Shown: positions 16,682-26,472, numbered from the stretch's first letter. The stretch: 64,000 nt of DNA from Ferruginibacter sp. (GCA_028288705.1 JAQBNH010000002.1:1-64000); one strand, 5' to 3'. The notes: generated by a model from the sequence alone, not told the origin. Numbers and translations: made by a program.

Positions 16682-17569
16682 ATGCCCGACAACACAACCG
16701 ATATAACGCCGGATGAACCGGCAGCGAATGATCCCGGTATTCCGGTAGGTGAAACGACCGCCGCTATTGAGCCAGAACCCATTCCTTCAATCCCCGAACC
16801 CACTAATATGGAAGTACATCATCATGCCCACGCAGCCCATGGCAAGAAAACATGGAAAGATTATTTCTGGGAATTCTTAATGTTATTCCTGGCTGTGTTC
16901 TGTGGCTTTCTGGCAGAATACCAGCTGGAACATTCGATCGAAAAACAACGCGCAAAAGAGTTCGCGTCCTCGCTGAAGACCGATCTGAAAAAAGACACCA
17001 CAGTGATCAATAATGTGATCTTCCGCCTGGGCTTCTGTGCCGCGAAAATCGATACGCTGGTCAGCATGATGAAGGAAAAGAACCGGCCCGATAGTAACCT
17101 GGCTGATTTTTATGCCTACAACGTCTTTGCGTTTATTTTTCCTCAGACGACACCCGACGAATCCACCCTGCAGCAATTATTAAATTCCGGCTCACTGCGT
17201 TACTTTAAAAACGAGGCGCTGGTAGATTCGATCAAATATTATAACACCTGCGTGCAGTCGGTTAAACGCATTGCAGAGGCCAGTGCTGATTTCAACATCG
17301 ACTTTCGGAAACAGCAATTGCAGGTGGTAGAGATCAGCAGCATTGTAAAACAGATCGCTCAGCCTACTTATCCAACCTACAGCACATCTACGCATGAAGA
17401 AAACGTACTGGCTTATAAGGACGCGCAGCTGCTCACGCAGGATGCGGAAAAACTGGACCAGTACCGTAACTGGTGTAACATGAAAATCTTCTATATCAAT
17501 AACAACATCAATAACTATCGCCGCTTGTTGCAGGCCGCAAATGGACTGTTGCGTGTGCTGGAGAAATGA
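16682..17569 (+). CDS. Single-pass membrane protein of the His-rich HHHxH / WEFLMLFLAVFCGF family
   Basis: 295 residues. A Pro/Glu-rich tail of about 40 residues precedes MEVHHHAHAAHGKK, then KDYFWEFLMLFLAVFCGFLA, a membrane segment (about 60-80). The remaining 210 residues are soluble and largely helical (LEHSIEKQRAKEFASSLK...). A paralog at 47079-47828 starts directly at the His cluster, so the first 40 residues here are an extension; an internal start at MEVHHH (16808) is possible. The family is widespread in Bacteroidota but its role is unknown. The His cluster could bind metal. Confidence 0.8.
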   Translation: MPDNTTDITPDEPAANDPGIPVGETTAAIEPEPIPSIPEPTNMEVHHHAHAAHGKKTWKDYFWEFLMLFLAVFCGFLAEYQLEHSIEKQRAKEFASSLKTDLKKDTTVINNVIFRLGFCAAKIDTLVSMMKEKNRPDSNLADFYAYNVFAFIFPQTTPDESTLQQLLNSGSLRYFKNEALVDSIKYYNTCVQSVKRIAEASADFNIDFRKQQLQVVEISSIVKQIAQPTYPTYSTSTHEENVLAYKDAQLLTQDAEKLDQYRNWCNMKIFYINNNINNYRRLLQAANGLLRVLEK

Positions 17570-18041
17570 TCGGTTGATCAATGTCGGATTGCAGGAGATA
17601 ACGGGGCGCGCTTCAAGGATCTACCTGCCGGCGATCGCTCGGGTCGCACAGCAGTCCGTCTGAAATGGCCGGTTAAACTCCAAACTGCTTCCTGACAGCC
17701 AATCCCGGTTGAACCGGGAATGAACATGTTAAACAACGCAACCGCTGGAGTTGAGCAGTCCTCACTTGTAAATGTTTTTGCCGGCTCTTGCAGGTGCCTT
17801 GTAGCACTCTGGTATTACTCTCCTATTACTCTGATAGGGGTCATCCGTGGTAACTGACGCAGATACCCCCTACCAGAGTAATACCAGTCCCCTATCAGGT
17901 GTATGGAGATCTGGCTATATGGCCTGCCCGCCGTTCATCAAAATCAGGCAGCAGGAGCGATAGGCCATGCCATTTATTTTTTACATTTGATCCGTGGATG
18001 ACAACTTCATACAACAATTTAAAACCTAATAACAAGCCACA
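17570..18041. other. Spacer with an interleaved inverted-repeat structure
   Basis: No gene is seen. CTGGTATTACTCT (17809-17821) pairs perfectly with AGAGTAATACCAG (17875-17887), and CTGATAGGGG (17831-17840) with CCCCTATCAG (17889-17898). The order is A-B-A'-B', so both stems together would make a pseudoknot. Shorter local hairpins (CCTAT/ATAGG at 17822-17838; AGGGGT/ACCCCCT) compete. Confidence 0.6.
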
Positions 18042-18227
18042 ATGAAACAGCGTTTGTCCAAATCATTTTTAGCCATCCCGGCAGGCCTTGCATTCAACTC
18101 CTGCATATTGACGATCAGCCATTTTAACCCCATGCCCGATTTCCTCGTCGGCAGTTTAATGGGTTTTGGTATTGGCATCATGGCCCTGCCCATCACCTTG
18201 AAAAAAATGCGGACGGCATACAGCTGA
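18042..18227 (+). CDS. Small membrane protein, 61 residues
   Basis: MKQRLSKSFLAIPAGLAFNSC begins a short protein with a hydrophobic C-terminal segment (FLVGSLMGFGIGIMALPITL) and basic ends. The start has an A-rich lead and no competing frame looks better. Unknown function; it could be a real small membrane protein or chance. Confidence 0.45.
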   Translation: MKQRLSKSFLAIPAGLAFNSCILTISHFNPMPDFLVGSLMGFGIGIMALPITLKKMRTAYS

Positions 18228-18301
18228 TTCCTCCTGAAGAATAATAGTCGGTATCTGTTTATCAATGGCAACGATGCTGATCATCCGACTTCATCCGCAA
18301 T

Positions 18302-19024
18302 CTACTGTCCTTCGTAATAAGCAAACTGGTAACCCGAATGGGTTGAATTCAGCACCGGAATGCTGCCATTGGCATTGAGCAAAAAGCCAGGCGGATCTTT
18401 TGGATTATCGGTGGTTGGGCGGTAAAGTCCGGCGAATCCTTTTAATGGCCCTGAAGAAAACAGGATCGTCTTTGCCTTTACATCATACACGCAACTCCCC
18501 GACTTCCCGTTCACCTGGTATTCGTTATAAGATCTTAGTTCGAGCCGGTACTGGTAGTTAAAACCCGTGCCGTCATTCTGGTAGACTTTATATTTTCCGA
18601 GTGGCGCATTAACCGGTGCTGTCGATTTCGTTACGACTGCTTCTGCCGGCAAGATCTCGCATTGCGCAAGATAAATACCGTCAGAAATACTAGTTGTAAG
18701 GCCGGTCACCCGGATCATGTCTCCCGCTTTGTAGCGGCTAAGGATGGCCGAATCTGTGTACGGCAACTGGCACACAACAAAATTTTCATAGCCAGTCGCG
18801 GTTAGGTAGATCCGGTGAAAATCCTGGTCTTTCCAAACGCTGCTTGCAGCAGTAATGCTCCTGATCTTTCCTGTGAGCGTAATGACCTTATCCCGGTATT
18901 TAGTTTCAAACGCAGGTTTGTTTTTGCGATACTCGTCGTACAACTGTTTAACGGTCGGCGTTTGTGCCAACAGCGGCACAGACATAATTAAAAATAAAAG
19001 CAGACCGGTGATATTCTTTATCAT
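18302..19024 (-). CDS. Secreted OB-fold (tRNA_anti-like) protein
   Basis: 240 residues with a signal peptide (MIKNITGLLLFLIMSVPLLAQ). Residues 25-130 (LYDEYRKNKPAFETKYRDK, VITLTGKIRSI, GDMIRVTGLTTSI) match the OB-fold domain called tRNA_anti-like, which in exported proteins is a generic binding fold. The C-terminal 100 residues (GKYKVYQNDGTGFNYQYRLEL) form a second, beta-rich domain. It is one of the few minus-strand genes in the accessory tract. Function unknown. Confidence 0.75.
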   Translation of the reverse strand: MIKNITGLLLFLIMSVPLLAQTPTVKQLYDEYRKNKPAFETKYRDKVITLTGKIRSITAASSVWKDQDFHRIYLTATGYENFVVCQLPYTDSAILSRYKAGDMIRVTGLTTSISDGIYLAQCEILPAEAVVTKSTAPVNAPLGKYKVYQNDGTGFNYQYRLELRSYNEYQVNGKSGSCVYDVKAKTILFSSGPLKGFAGLYRPTTDNPKDPPGFLLNANGSIPVLNSTHSGYQFAYYEGQ

Positions 19025-19896
19025 AATGCTGAGGTTGTTTCAAAAATAATATTTCAGAAATTTATTTCCATAAACAGCGCGTAAATAATATCAACATTTC
19101 CGCACAGGCAGGAAGAGATCTTAGGTGATTTAACATCCGGTATCCTAACTTATAAATATGCAACCGGCATAGTGCGGGTAATCCTGCTAGTTAGCGGGCT
19201 ATTTAGAAAATAAAACAGCCTTTATCATTACTACTGTAGCTTCAGCATTTGTGTGCCGCAACTGCTTGCGAATCTTTCTACTGTATTCCGTTTTGAATTT
19301 TAACTATTCAATTTATAAGCATCCGGGCCTCGGAAGGAAAGCGTTAAAAATATTGACTGGAATTGCGCGTTTAGTCCTTGTAGTTAGCAAACTCTACAGA
19401 GAAAGAAAACAAAAGATCAAATGCCGGGTTTTGCTATTAGCGGGCAAGTCGCACTAAAGCTGAGAGCTGAGATAAAGATCGAACTTGTTTTCTTTGCGCC
19501 ATGAAAGAAAATTTTTAGCTTTCCTTCCGCAGCCCTTGCTCCTACCGAATGTCGGAGTGGTTCTTTTTGTCAAGAAAAAGAACAATAGAAAATCTAAGAA
19601 TGAATATTCTTTCTTCCATTGTTGCAAAAAATGAAAACCAGTTGCTGCAGGTAATAGCCAAATTTCATCCTCGCCGCGACAACTGCCATCGATCAACGAC
19701 AATCCCGGTTTTTCCCCCTAATCTCCTGTTCGCTGCGTCTGACTGTCTCCTCCGGAGGAAAAAATATTTCGGGCATAAATTCTTCCCGTTTTTGTTTACT
19801 TTAGAATGACGATCAGACAAAAAGCATGTCATTAACTATTCAACCAGTTTATAAATTCTGCGCCGGTGGCTAATTGGTTCATTAAAATTTAACCTG
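19025..19896. other. Repeat-filled spacer before the second Lcl gene
   Basis: No gene is supported. A fragment of R2 (19228-19320, GTAGCTTCAGCATTTGTG) leads into R1 copy 4 at 19321. After it come an R3-like lead without the hairpin (TCCTCCGGAGGAAAAAATAT, about 19748) and an A/T-rich stretch before the start at 19897. Confidence 0.5.
19321..19592 (+). repeat. R1 dispersed repeat, copy 4
   Basis: Full length, with a 13-bp block (CCTACCGAATGTC) inserted near the 3' end, where copy 5 has a related CCGAAACATCGG. The pair CGAATGTCGGAG/CGAAACATCGGAA suggests the inserted stretch is a small hairpin shared by a subset of copies. Confidence 0.78.
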
Positions 19897-20688
19897 ATGA
19901 AAAAGCTTTGGTTCTTTTTCCTTTCCCTCGCCTCCATGAGTAGCGCATTCACGCAGAATGTTGGTATTGGTACAACGAGTCCGGCCAGTTCCGCCCAGCT
20001 GGATGTGCGGTCTACCAGCAAAGGTTTTTTACCGCCCAGGATGACTGCTGCCCAGCGAAATGCGATTGCCGCCCCGGTGGCCGGTTTAATGGTCTATTGC
20101 ACAGATTGCGGTACAAATGGTGGCGAGCCACAATACTATAACGGCAGCGCATGGGTGAATATGATTGGGGGTACAGCCCTGGGTCCGCTTGCCATCGGCA
20201 CTGCTTACCAGGGAGGCATCATTTTCTATATCCTTCAGCCTGGAGATCCCGGCTACATCGCCGGCGAGGTCCATGGTTTCATTGCTGCAACTACGGACCA
20301 AAGTGATCTTAAGGTCTGGGAGAATGCCTCGGCGATTACAGGTGCTACTGCGACAGCGCTGGGTACGGGCGCAGCCAATACCAATACGATTATCGCTGTG
20401 CAGGGACCTGGCGATCATGCCGCTTCATTATGTGCAGACCTGGTATTGAATGGTTACAGCGATTGGTACCTCCCAAGCAAAGATGAGTTGCATATGCTTT
20501 GGGTGAATAAGAATGCTGTCGGTTACAACTTCCAATTGAGCTATCCGTACTGGAGTTCCAGCGAATGTTCGCCTGCTACTTCCCATGCCTGGGCACAGCC
20601 ATTTGACAGCTCAGGTCCGCTGAACGGCATCCCAAGGCAGGAGCCGAAAGGCGTGCCTTATCCCGTCCGTGCGATCCGCTCCTTTTAA
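19897..20688 (+). CDS. Secreted Lcl (DUF1566) domain protein, shorter paralog
   Basis: 263 residues. A signal peptide (MKKLWFFFLSLASMSSAFTQ) is followed by NVGIGTTSPASSAQLDVRST and [16 protein letters not shown], near-identical in layout to the middle of the protein at 13831. The Lcl domain (about 95-263) shows GGIIFYI, DWYLPSKDEL, YWSSSE and VRAIRSF. It lacks the head-type repeats of its paralog. Probably exported; DUF1566 domains often end adhesin-like or pilus-like proteins. Confidence 0.83.
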   Translation: MKKLWFFFLSLASMSSAFTQNVGIGTTSPASSAQLDVRSTSKGFLPPRMTAAQRNAIAAPVAGLMVYCTDCGTNGGEPQYYNGSAWVNMIGGTALGPLAIGTAYQGGIIFYILQPGDPGYIAGEVHGFIAATTDQSDLKVWENASAITGATATALGTGAANTNTIIAVQGPGDHAASLCADLVLNGYSDWYLPSKDELHMLWVNKNAVGYNFQLSYPYWSSSECSPATSHAWAQPFDSSGPLNGIPRQEPKGVPYPVRAIRSF

Positions 20689-21234
20689 AAGCCTTCGCAG
20701 TCAATCAATCGCGTACATAAAGCTTTTTGTAAGGGCGACAATATATAGCCGTTTACCAACCTTATTGGGCTGCTTCAAAGGGAACCGGGCACAAGCTGTC
20801 GTCTGCATTCGCTCCTGGCGATCAGCACTATTCGCAAAGACACTCTTCCCAGTCATTCATTTTTGTTCACTTCTATGCGCTTTTTTTATCTTTCTTTTGC
20901 TTTCTTTCCTTTCTCTTCGCATCTTTTCTCTCCTGTTCATCATGGGGCTTTTCGGTCGCTGTATATTTGCAGGGATGAAAATGGGCTGGGATTTTAACCA
21001 GCTTGTCTGACGCTTATTCGACTCTTGTTTTACCCCTTCTGAAGACGTTTGACCACTGTCGGACAATACCCGAACAAGGGTAAAGGAAAAGGCGAATGCG
21101 TTGGAGGGTATGCCTGCCTTTTTATTCTGATGATTGCTCACTTGATAATGGGAGAATAACAATCAATCGCTGGACTGCCGCGGGATTTTTACTTGCGAAG
21201 GTTTTTAACCCGCATCTTGCTGAAGTAAACAACT
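20689..21234. other. Gene-free spacer
   Basis: No gene or clear repeat is seen in 545 bp. The short frames here have no coding character. A pyrimidine-rich tract occupies 20880-20940 (CTTTTTTTATCTTTCTTTTG). Confidence 0.4.
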
Positions 21235-21621
21235 ATGACTAAAATCTTTTTATTAGTATCAATTGGCTTAACCAGCGGAAGTTATTTGATAAAGAATTTG
21301 AAAGAAGGGCCCTATCATCTCGAGTTACACTCTTTTGAAATCAGCGCCCGGCGGCTTTCTATTGACAGCATCCATGTAACCGGGGATTCAACGATTAATT
21401 TGACAACAAGTTATCCTGGCCCTTGTCAATTCAATTATCCTAAAGACTTCAAACCCGGCTGTGCTTATGGGCATTCAGACAACATTGTCAGAATAGTTTA
21501 CGGCTATCCAACTCAAAAGAATATGAGAAAAGCTAAAAAAGGCTTAATTCATTTGGGTGGCTGCGTCATTTCAGATTGCGATCCAAGATATTACTGTACA
21601 ATTCACAATAAAGATCTATAG
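21235..21621 (+). CDS. Hypothetical secreted protein, Cys-rich C-terminus
   Basis: 128 residues. The N-terminus MTKIFLLVSIGLTSGSYLI may be a short signal or anchor. Five cysteines lie in the second half (GPCQFNY, PGCAYG, GGCVISDCDPRYYC), suggesting disulfides or a metal site. No family recognised. Confidence 0.6.
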   Translation: MTKIFLLVSIGLTSGSYLIKNLKEGPYHLELHSFEISARRLSIDSIHVTGDSTINLTTSYPGPCQFNYPKDFKPGCAYGHSDNIVRIVYGYPTQKNMRKAKKGLIHLGGCVISDCDPRYYCTIHNKDL

Positions 21622-21710
21622 AACAGAAAAGCCGGCTTCCAACATACAGTTGATTGTTACACAGCCAAAACTTTGTATTATCACGTAATATTTTAAAAAA
21701 TTCAAGCCTG

Positions 21711-22295
21711 ATGTATCAAAAATATTCCGATCGCGATTTAGTGGATGCTTATAAAAACATGATGGACTATTCGGGAAAGATATCCCCTGATTTAGCCGTG
21801 GAAATAGACAATCGCGGGGGTTTGGAAAAGTTTATTCGTGCTATTGAAAATCAATCGGCTCTTGATAAAGAACTACACCGCATCCGTTACGAAGTGTTTT
21901 CCCTAACCACTCCGGAAACTAACCTGGCATTTGTAAGAAAGCTGATTGCGTCTGATGTTTTGAGTCCCGGGGAATTAGACGGAATTGTTGAGACTTATTA
22001 TACCGAAAAATCTGCCCGGGATGCAGACCGGCAAATTACAACCAAATCAATCGTGGGTACATTGATCGGTATAATGATCGGAACCATGGTGGGAGCTGCA
22101 CTTGTTTACTGCACTTTAATAGCGGCTCCTCAATTTGTTTATTGGTTCCTGGTACCTGTGTACGTCGCCAATTATTTTATCATCAACCTGATTACGAAAC
22201 AGTCCAGGAATAACCCTGTTGTCTTCATCGGAGCTGTGTTGGCAACTGCCGGCTCCTTAGCAGTTGGCTGTTACTTTTTTGCTTCAGGCTTATGA
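21711..22295 (+). CDS. Hypothetical membrane protein, two to three C-terminal segments
   Basis: Start at ATG 21711 (MYQKYSDRDLVDAYKNMMDY), giving 194 residues; upstream codons to 21654 are in frame but lack an ATG. The cytosolic-looking N-terminal 115 residues are helical. Three hydrophobic stretches follow (IVGTLIGIMIGTMVGAALVY, FVYWFLVPVYVANYFIINL, VVFIGAVLATAGSLAVGCYF). Function unknown. Confidence 0.66.
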   Translation: MYQKYSDRDLVDAYKNMMDYSGKISPDLAVEIDNRGGLEKFIRAIENQSALDKELHRIRYEVFSLTTPETNLAFVRKLIASDVLSPGELDGIVETYYTEKSARDADRQITTKSIVGTLIGIMIGTMVGAALVYCTLIAAPQFVYWFLVPVYVANYFIINLITKQSRNNPVVFIGAVLATAGSLAVGCYFFASGL

Positions 22296-22433
22296 TGAGC
22301 CGCAGGAAAACAATTACCAACAGCAGGATAATATCGTTAAATAATCCGGACAGCGTCCGGCAGATGTCGAAAAGCCGATTCGCCCTTCGGACGAATTACG
22401 CCAGTCGACAAAACAAATCAGTAACCTTATACC

Positions 22434-23120
22434 ATGAAAAAATTCCTTTCCCCGCTCCTCTTCCTTTGCTTCAATTCCTCTTTTGGACAATTCGCCATTG
22501 TGAACGACCCCGACAGCTTTGTAAACGTAAGAGCTGACGGACAACTGACAAGTAAAGTGGTTGACCGGCTACCAAATGGGCACCTGTTGTACTGTTTTGA
22601 AAACAAAGGCAACTGGTCGGATATTGATTATATAAAAAAAGAAAAAGAACTAAACGGTTATATTTATAAAGATCGCTATAAACTCCTCTCAGACTTTCCT
22701 GCATTAACTATTTTTCAGAAAACGTCAACGTCAGTTTCCTTAAAAAAAGACTCGTTTGAAGTAACCCTTACGGATGCTAAGTTTGACAGGAAAAAACACA
22801 GGTTTAGCTATGTGAAAGAAGCTCCCGGCCAGATCGAATTAATCGACAAGAAACGATATTGGGGAACGGACGGTGGAATGCCGACAACACAACTTAAAAG
22901 CATCATCATTAAAGCAGGACAAAAACGAATTAGTCTGCCCCAACAGGCACTGCACGGTCTTTACCAGCCTGACATCTACTCAGCGGAAGTTCATTACGAT
23001 AAAACAAATGATACATTTTATATTGAAACATCGAACAGCGACGGGGCGGGCAGTTATTACGTTATCTGGAAAATTGTAAAAGGCATTTATACAGATAGAT
23101 TAGTAGCTTATGGCTTTTAA
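22434..23120 (+). CDS. Secreted SH3-like domain protein
   Basis: 228 residues with a signal peptide (MKKFLSPLLFLCFNSSFGQ). Residues 20-85 (IVNDPDSFVNVRADG, VVDRLPNGHLLYCFENKGNW, NGYIYKDRYKLL) match a bacterial SH3 domain, which typically binds peptidoglycan or peptides. The rest (about 100-228) is unassigned and ends in YYVIWKIVKGIYTDRLVAYGF-like beta strands. Likely periplasmic. Confidence 0.78.
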   Translation: MKKFLSPLLFLCFNSSFGQFAIVNDPDSFVNVRADGQLTSKVVDRLPNGHLLYCFENKGNWSDIDYIKKEKELNGYIYKDRYKLLSDFPALTIFQKTSTSVSLKKDSFEVTLTDAKFDRKKHRFSYVKEAPGQIELIDKKRYWGTDGGMPTTQLKSIIIKAGQKRISLPQQALHGLYQPDIYSAEVHYDKTNDTFYIETSNSDGAGSYYVIWKIVKGIYTDRLVAYGF

Positions 23121-23196
23121 GCGGGAATCAATGAGCTTTGGCTACATGCAAAGATTTTCTGCAGCGACAAAAAAATATGCTTAGATGCTTACACTT

Positions 23197-23904
23197 ATGA
23201 GACAGACACTCACTTACATACTGTTATTAGCGGTCAGCGTATGTACAGGACAAAGCTTTAAATATCCCGCAATATCAAGTAAGGCCCACAACTTTTCTGA
23301 ATTTATCCCGCATGGATGGATTCTTCTTGATTCGGCTTCGGGGGATTTAAACAAGGACAATTTAAATGATATCGCGCTGGTCATTCAACACCGCGACAGC
23401 ATCTCTATCACAAGGGCCCGGGATGGTGCTGTTGACACAATTGTCACCCAACCAAGGATATTGATTCTCGCATTTTACAACAGCAACACAAGGCAGTATG
23501 ACCTGCAACTGCAAAACAACAGCTTCGTTCTTAATCATGACCAGGCAAATATGGAAGACCCCTTCCAAAATATTTCTATTGCCAGCGGTGTTTTAAAAAT
23601 TGAGTTTACGATTTTTATGAACGCCGGTGGATGGGGGATGTCGAATAACGCGTACATTTTCCGCTACCGGCGTAACAGCTTTTACTTAATTGGCGCCGAC
23701 TACAACTATACGCATCGCGGTTCCGGGGAGACAGAAGACCGGAGTTATAACTTTCTTACAAAGAAAGTCAGGGTTGTTACCGGAACGATTTCCGCTGATA
23801 AACAAAAAATAACCTGGCGGAGCATTAAACTTAACGCACTCAAAACTTTTGACACATTCCTTCAGCCCTTTACCTGGCAGGTGGAAAAAGATGATTACCT
23901 ATGA
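23197..23904 (+). CDS. Secreted protein with DLNKDNLNDIA calcium-like motif
   Basis: About 235 residues from ATG 23197 (MRQTLTYILLLAVSVCTGQ, a good signal peptide); an ATG at 23185 adds four residues. SGDLNKDNLNDIALVIQ resembles an FG-GAP/VCBS calcium loop, as in the lipoprotein at 1628. The remainder is beta-rich. Probably a surface or periplasmic protein of unknown role, 76 bp after the SH3-like gene. Confidence 0.7.
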   Translation: MRQTLTYILLLAVSVCTGQSFKYPAISSKAHNFSEFIPHGWILLDSASGDLNKDNLNDIALVIQHRDSISITRARDGAVDTIVTQPRILILAFYNSNTRQYDLQLQNNSFVLNHDQANMEDPFQNISIASGVLKIEFTIFMNAGGWGMSNNAYIFRYRRNSFYLIGADYNYTHRGSGETEDRSYNFLTKKVRVVTGTISADKQKITWRSIKLNALKTFDTFLQPFTWQVEKDDYL

Positions 23905-24036
23905 TATAAGCACACACATTATCAACATCTGCTGAAAGGAATGATGGGCATTGAATTTAGATATTGCTTTAATGCTTAATTTCAGCGCACTGCTTAATCT
24001 TTCTTTAATTAATATAACCAAAACAACCTCAAACCC

Positions 24037-24645
24037 ATGATCATTTACGGAACGAAAGCCAAAGAGCTCGCTCATCAAACCTTATTTGAAAAATGCCCGA
24101 CTTGCGGCACGCAGAATAGCGTGGAGATGCATGTCTTTCAAAAATACGCGCATATTTTCTGGATACCTTTTTTCCCGATTGGCAAAACTGCAGTAAGCCA
24201 GTGTGAACATTGCAAGCAGGTATTGAAGCCGAAGGAAATGCCCGCATCGTTAAAGTCGGAGTATGAAAATATGAAGCTGCAGCATAAGACGCCGCTGTGG
24301 ATGTTTTCAGGATTAGCCGCTATCGTCGTGCTCATTGGGCTGGCCATGTATAATGGGAAACAGACCGATGAACGAAATGCCAAATGGATCCTGGCACCAC
24401 AGGCCGGGGACATCTATGAAGTAAAAACACCAGATAAGCAATACACATTGTATAAAGTGGACGAAGTGCAGGGAGACTCTGCCTACTTCCGCGTGAATAT
24501 GTATGAAAGCAACAAATTATCCGGCCTCGCAGATTTAAAACGAAAAGGCGATGCAGGATACAGCGAAGATGTTTATGGTGTAAGTAAAAAAGATTTGAAA
24601 GAGATGCTGGAGAAAAAAGAAATTGTGGGGATCGAAAGGAAGTAG
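24037..24645 (+). CDS. Zinc-ribbon protein with one membrane segment
   Basis: 202 residues. An N-terminal zinc ribbon has C20-x2-C23 (EKCPTCG) and C56-x2-C59 (SQCEHCK), separated by FWIPFFPIGKT, a known arrangement in Bacteroidota zinc-ribbon membrane proteins. A membrane helix follows (LWMFSGLAAIVVLIGLAMY, about 87-105), then a soluble C-terminal part of about 95 residues. Likely an inner-membrane protein; role unknown. Confidence 0.8.
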   Translation: MIIYGTKAKELAHQTLFEKCPTCGTQNSVEMHVFQKYAHIFWIPFFPIGKTAVSQCEHCKQVLKPKEMPASLKSEYENMKLQHKTPLWMFSGLAAIVVLIGLAMYNGKQTDERNAKWILAPQAGDIYEVKTPDKQYTLYKVDEVQGDSAYFRVNMYESNKLSGLADLKRKGDAGYSEDVYGVSKKDLKEMLEKKEIVGIERK

Positions 24646-24726
24646 CGGAGACTATTGGCTTGAGATAATCAGCAGGAAATGGGCAGCCATCGTTTTGCTC
24701 CCAAAGGTTCGGGACCCGGCTGACGG

Positions 24727-24850
24727 TAATGCAGCAACGTTAGCTTGCGTTTTTAAACCAACCCCAAAATTATGAAACAAATATTTCAGGCCGGAAAGCT
24801 AATACCTAACCCGAATAAAAAACTGTTCCTAACCAGCAATTATATCGAGC
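24727..24850 (+). other. Cassette-boundary-like spacer
   Basis: GCAGCAACGTTAGCTTGCG at 24731-24749 carries the AACGTTAGC core also seen, in varied form, near 32018, 34038 and 12690 before other small genes. Otherwise no feature. Confidence 0.25.
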
Positions 24851-25672
24851 ATGCGTAAATTGACCATCCTTTTTCTATTATTCTTCTTGAATGGAGTTAC
24901 CAGGTCTCAAAATATTTATTCTGCCTTGCAGTTGAATGCAGAACGCGAATACAAAACCCGAAAGCCAACGGAAATTGTCGAGACAAATACTTTCTTCAGT
25001 TCAAACGGCAAACGGGTAGAGAAAAACATCAAGAGCTTCGATAAGGCGGGCATGCTTCTATCAGAAAACCAGTACGACAACGGAACTTTAAAAGCCAGGC
25101 TAACTTATACAACCGACACTGTTCACAGAATTAACTTATCAAGAGTTTTTGAAAGGTGGACTCAGTTTGGCTATTCAAAAGAAACCGCATTATATAGCTA
25201 TGACAAAAACTTCTTTTTAATTGGCACCACTGACAAAGACGCAAATGGAAACATCATTCGCCAAACAAATCTTGTTTGCAATGAAAAAGGACATCCAATT
25301 GAATTATCACTGTTTGACGCCAATGCAAATTCTTTTGGTAAAGAGATCGCCACATATTTATATGACAAAAACAAAGTTGTGACATCTGTTGTAACCAATG
25401 ACGGCAGCGTTTTAACGAGAGACACGGTGAAAATTAGTTTTACAGAAGCAAGTAAATTCCCAGGCGGCAATGAAATTTATAACGCGAATGGCGACTTAAC
25501 AAATTGGACCAGCAGAAACTTAAACGGAAGTGAAACAATTTTTGAAGAAGAATATACTTATGACGTCTTTGGCAATTGCACAGAGAACAAAATCTTTAAG
25601 GTGACAGTTAAAGGAAATGGTAAACGAAAGCGGGAAAACGATAGAATATTTACAAAAGAATATTTTTACTGA
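24851..25672 (+). CDS. Secreted protein with YD-like repeats
   Basis: 273 residues with a signal peptide (MRKLTILFLLFFLNGVTRSQ). The body consists of strand-turn repeats such as LYSYDKNFFLIGTTDKDANGN, TYLYDKNKVVTSVVTNDG and EYTYDVFGNCTENKI, which are of the RHS/YD kind found in surface proteins. There is no toxin domain. Function unknown. Confidence 0.68.
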   Translation: MRKLTILFLLFFLNGVTRSQNIYSALQLNAEREYKTRKPTEIVETNTFFSSNGKRVEKNIKSFDKAGMLLSENQYDNGTLKARLTYTTDTVHRINLSRVFERWTQFGYSKETALYSYDKNFFLIGTTDKDANGNIIRQTNLVCNEKGHPIELSLFDANANSFGKEIATYLYDKNKVVTSVVTNDGSVLTRDTVKISFTEASKFPGGNEIYNANGDLTNWTSRNLNGSETIFEEEYTYDVFGNCTENKIFKVTVKGNGKRKRENDRIFTKEYFY

Positions 25673-25866
25673 CGAAAAGTAACCTTTGGCAACATTGGTT
25701 TTTATGCAGGTTGGGCAGAACGTTCAAACATCGGCGATCGCAAATGCTGGCTTCAGTTCCAGCGGACAACCTCTATCAGCTTTTGTACTTAACGTAACGA
25801 GTTTTTAACGGCCGACGGTAGGCTGACTCCTACCCTTCCTAAGCCCTGAAAGTTATTAGACATATT

Positions 25867-26472
25867 ATGGCAAACAACATATTTTTACCGACAATTTTGA
25901 TTTTGGCCCTTACTTCGTGTAGTGACAATCGTACACAGGAGAAACCAAAACAGGAAACGCCAAAAGCGTTGCAGGATAACAGTTCTTCCTATGAAATTAT
26001 TTCCAAACGAAGTTCCGATGACTTAGTAGAAAGCCTTTACAATGAACTTATGACTAAGAATATCGACTTGAAAACACTCGAAGACAAAATCGATGAACTC
26101 AATACAAGTAAGAGTGACACAATTGAGTTGTTTGACAAATTTGACAAAAAGAATCAATCCTATTTTAATTCTGCAGACAATCACATCTCCGACATTAAGG
26201 ATTCTTTTTTGAGAGACAACATGAAACTTCTTATAGCTAACGATTTGAAAAAATATGATGCTTCAGTTGCCAGGCACAACGAACTTCTAAAAATCATCGA
26301 GGCTAAAGGCTTGACTCTTTCGGACCTTCATAATATTTTAAAAATCGTAAAGACTTTACCATTAATCGAAAAATACCAGCGTGACAATTTACCAAATACA
26401 AAATCATTTGAAGGCTATATTAAACGACAAGATGAATCCATAAAATTGGCAGACACACTTGCAAAGAAATAG
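25867..26472 (+). CDS. Putative lipoprotein with helical (coiled-coil) body
   Basis: 201 residues: MANNIFLPTILILALTSCSD gives a lipobox with Cys18. The remainder is Lys/Glu/Asp-rich and largely helical (LKTLEDKIDELNTSKSDTIE), with probable coiled coils around 70-110. Function unknown. The spacer before it (25673-25866) shows no gene. Confidence 0.66.
   Translation: MANNIFLPTILILALTSCSDNRTQEKPKQETPKALQDNSSSYEIISKRSSDDLVESLYNELMTKNIDLKTLEDKIDELNTSKSDTIELFDKFDKKNQSYFNSADNHISDIKDSFLRDNMKLLIANDLKKYDASVARHNELLKIIEAKGLTLSDLHNILKIVKTLPLIEKYQRDNLPNTKSFEGYIKRQDESIKLADTLAKK

Noticed and set aside
20669..21010. Open frame of 113 codons after the Lcl gene
   Set aside because: It begins inside the Lcl gene in another frame and is mostly pyrimidine-rich low-complexity sequence.
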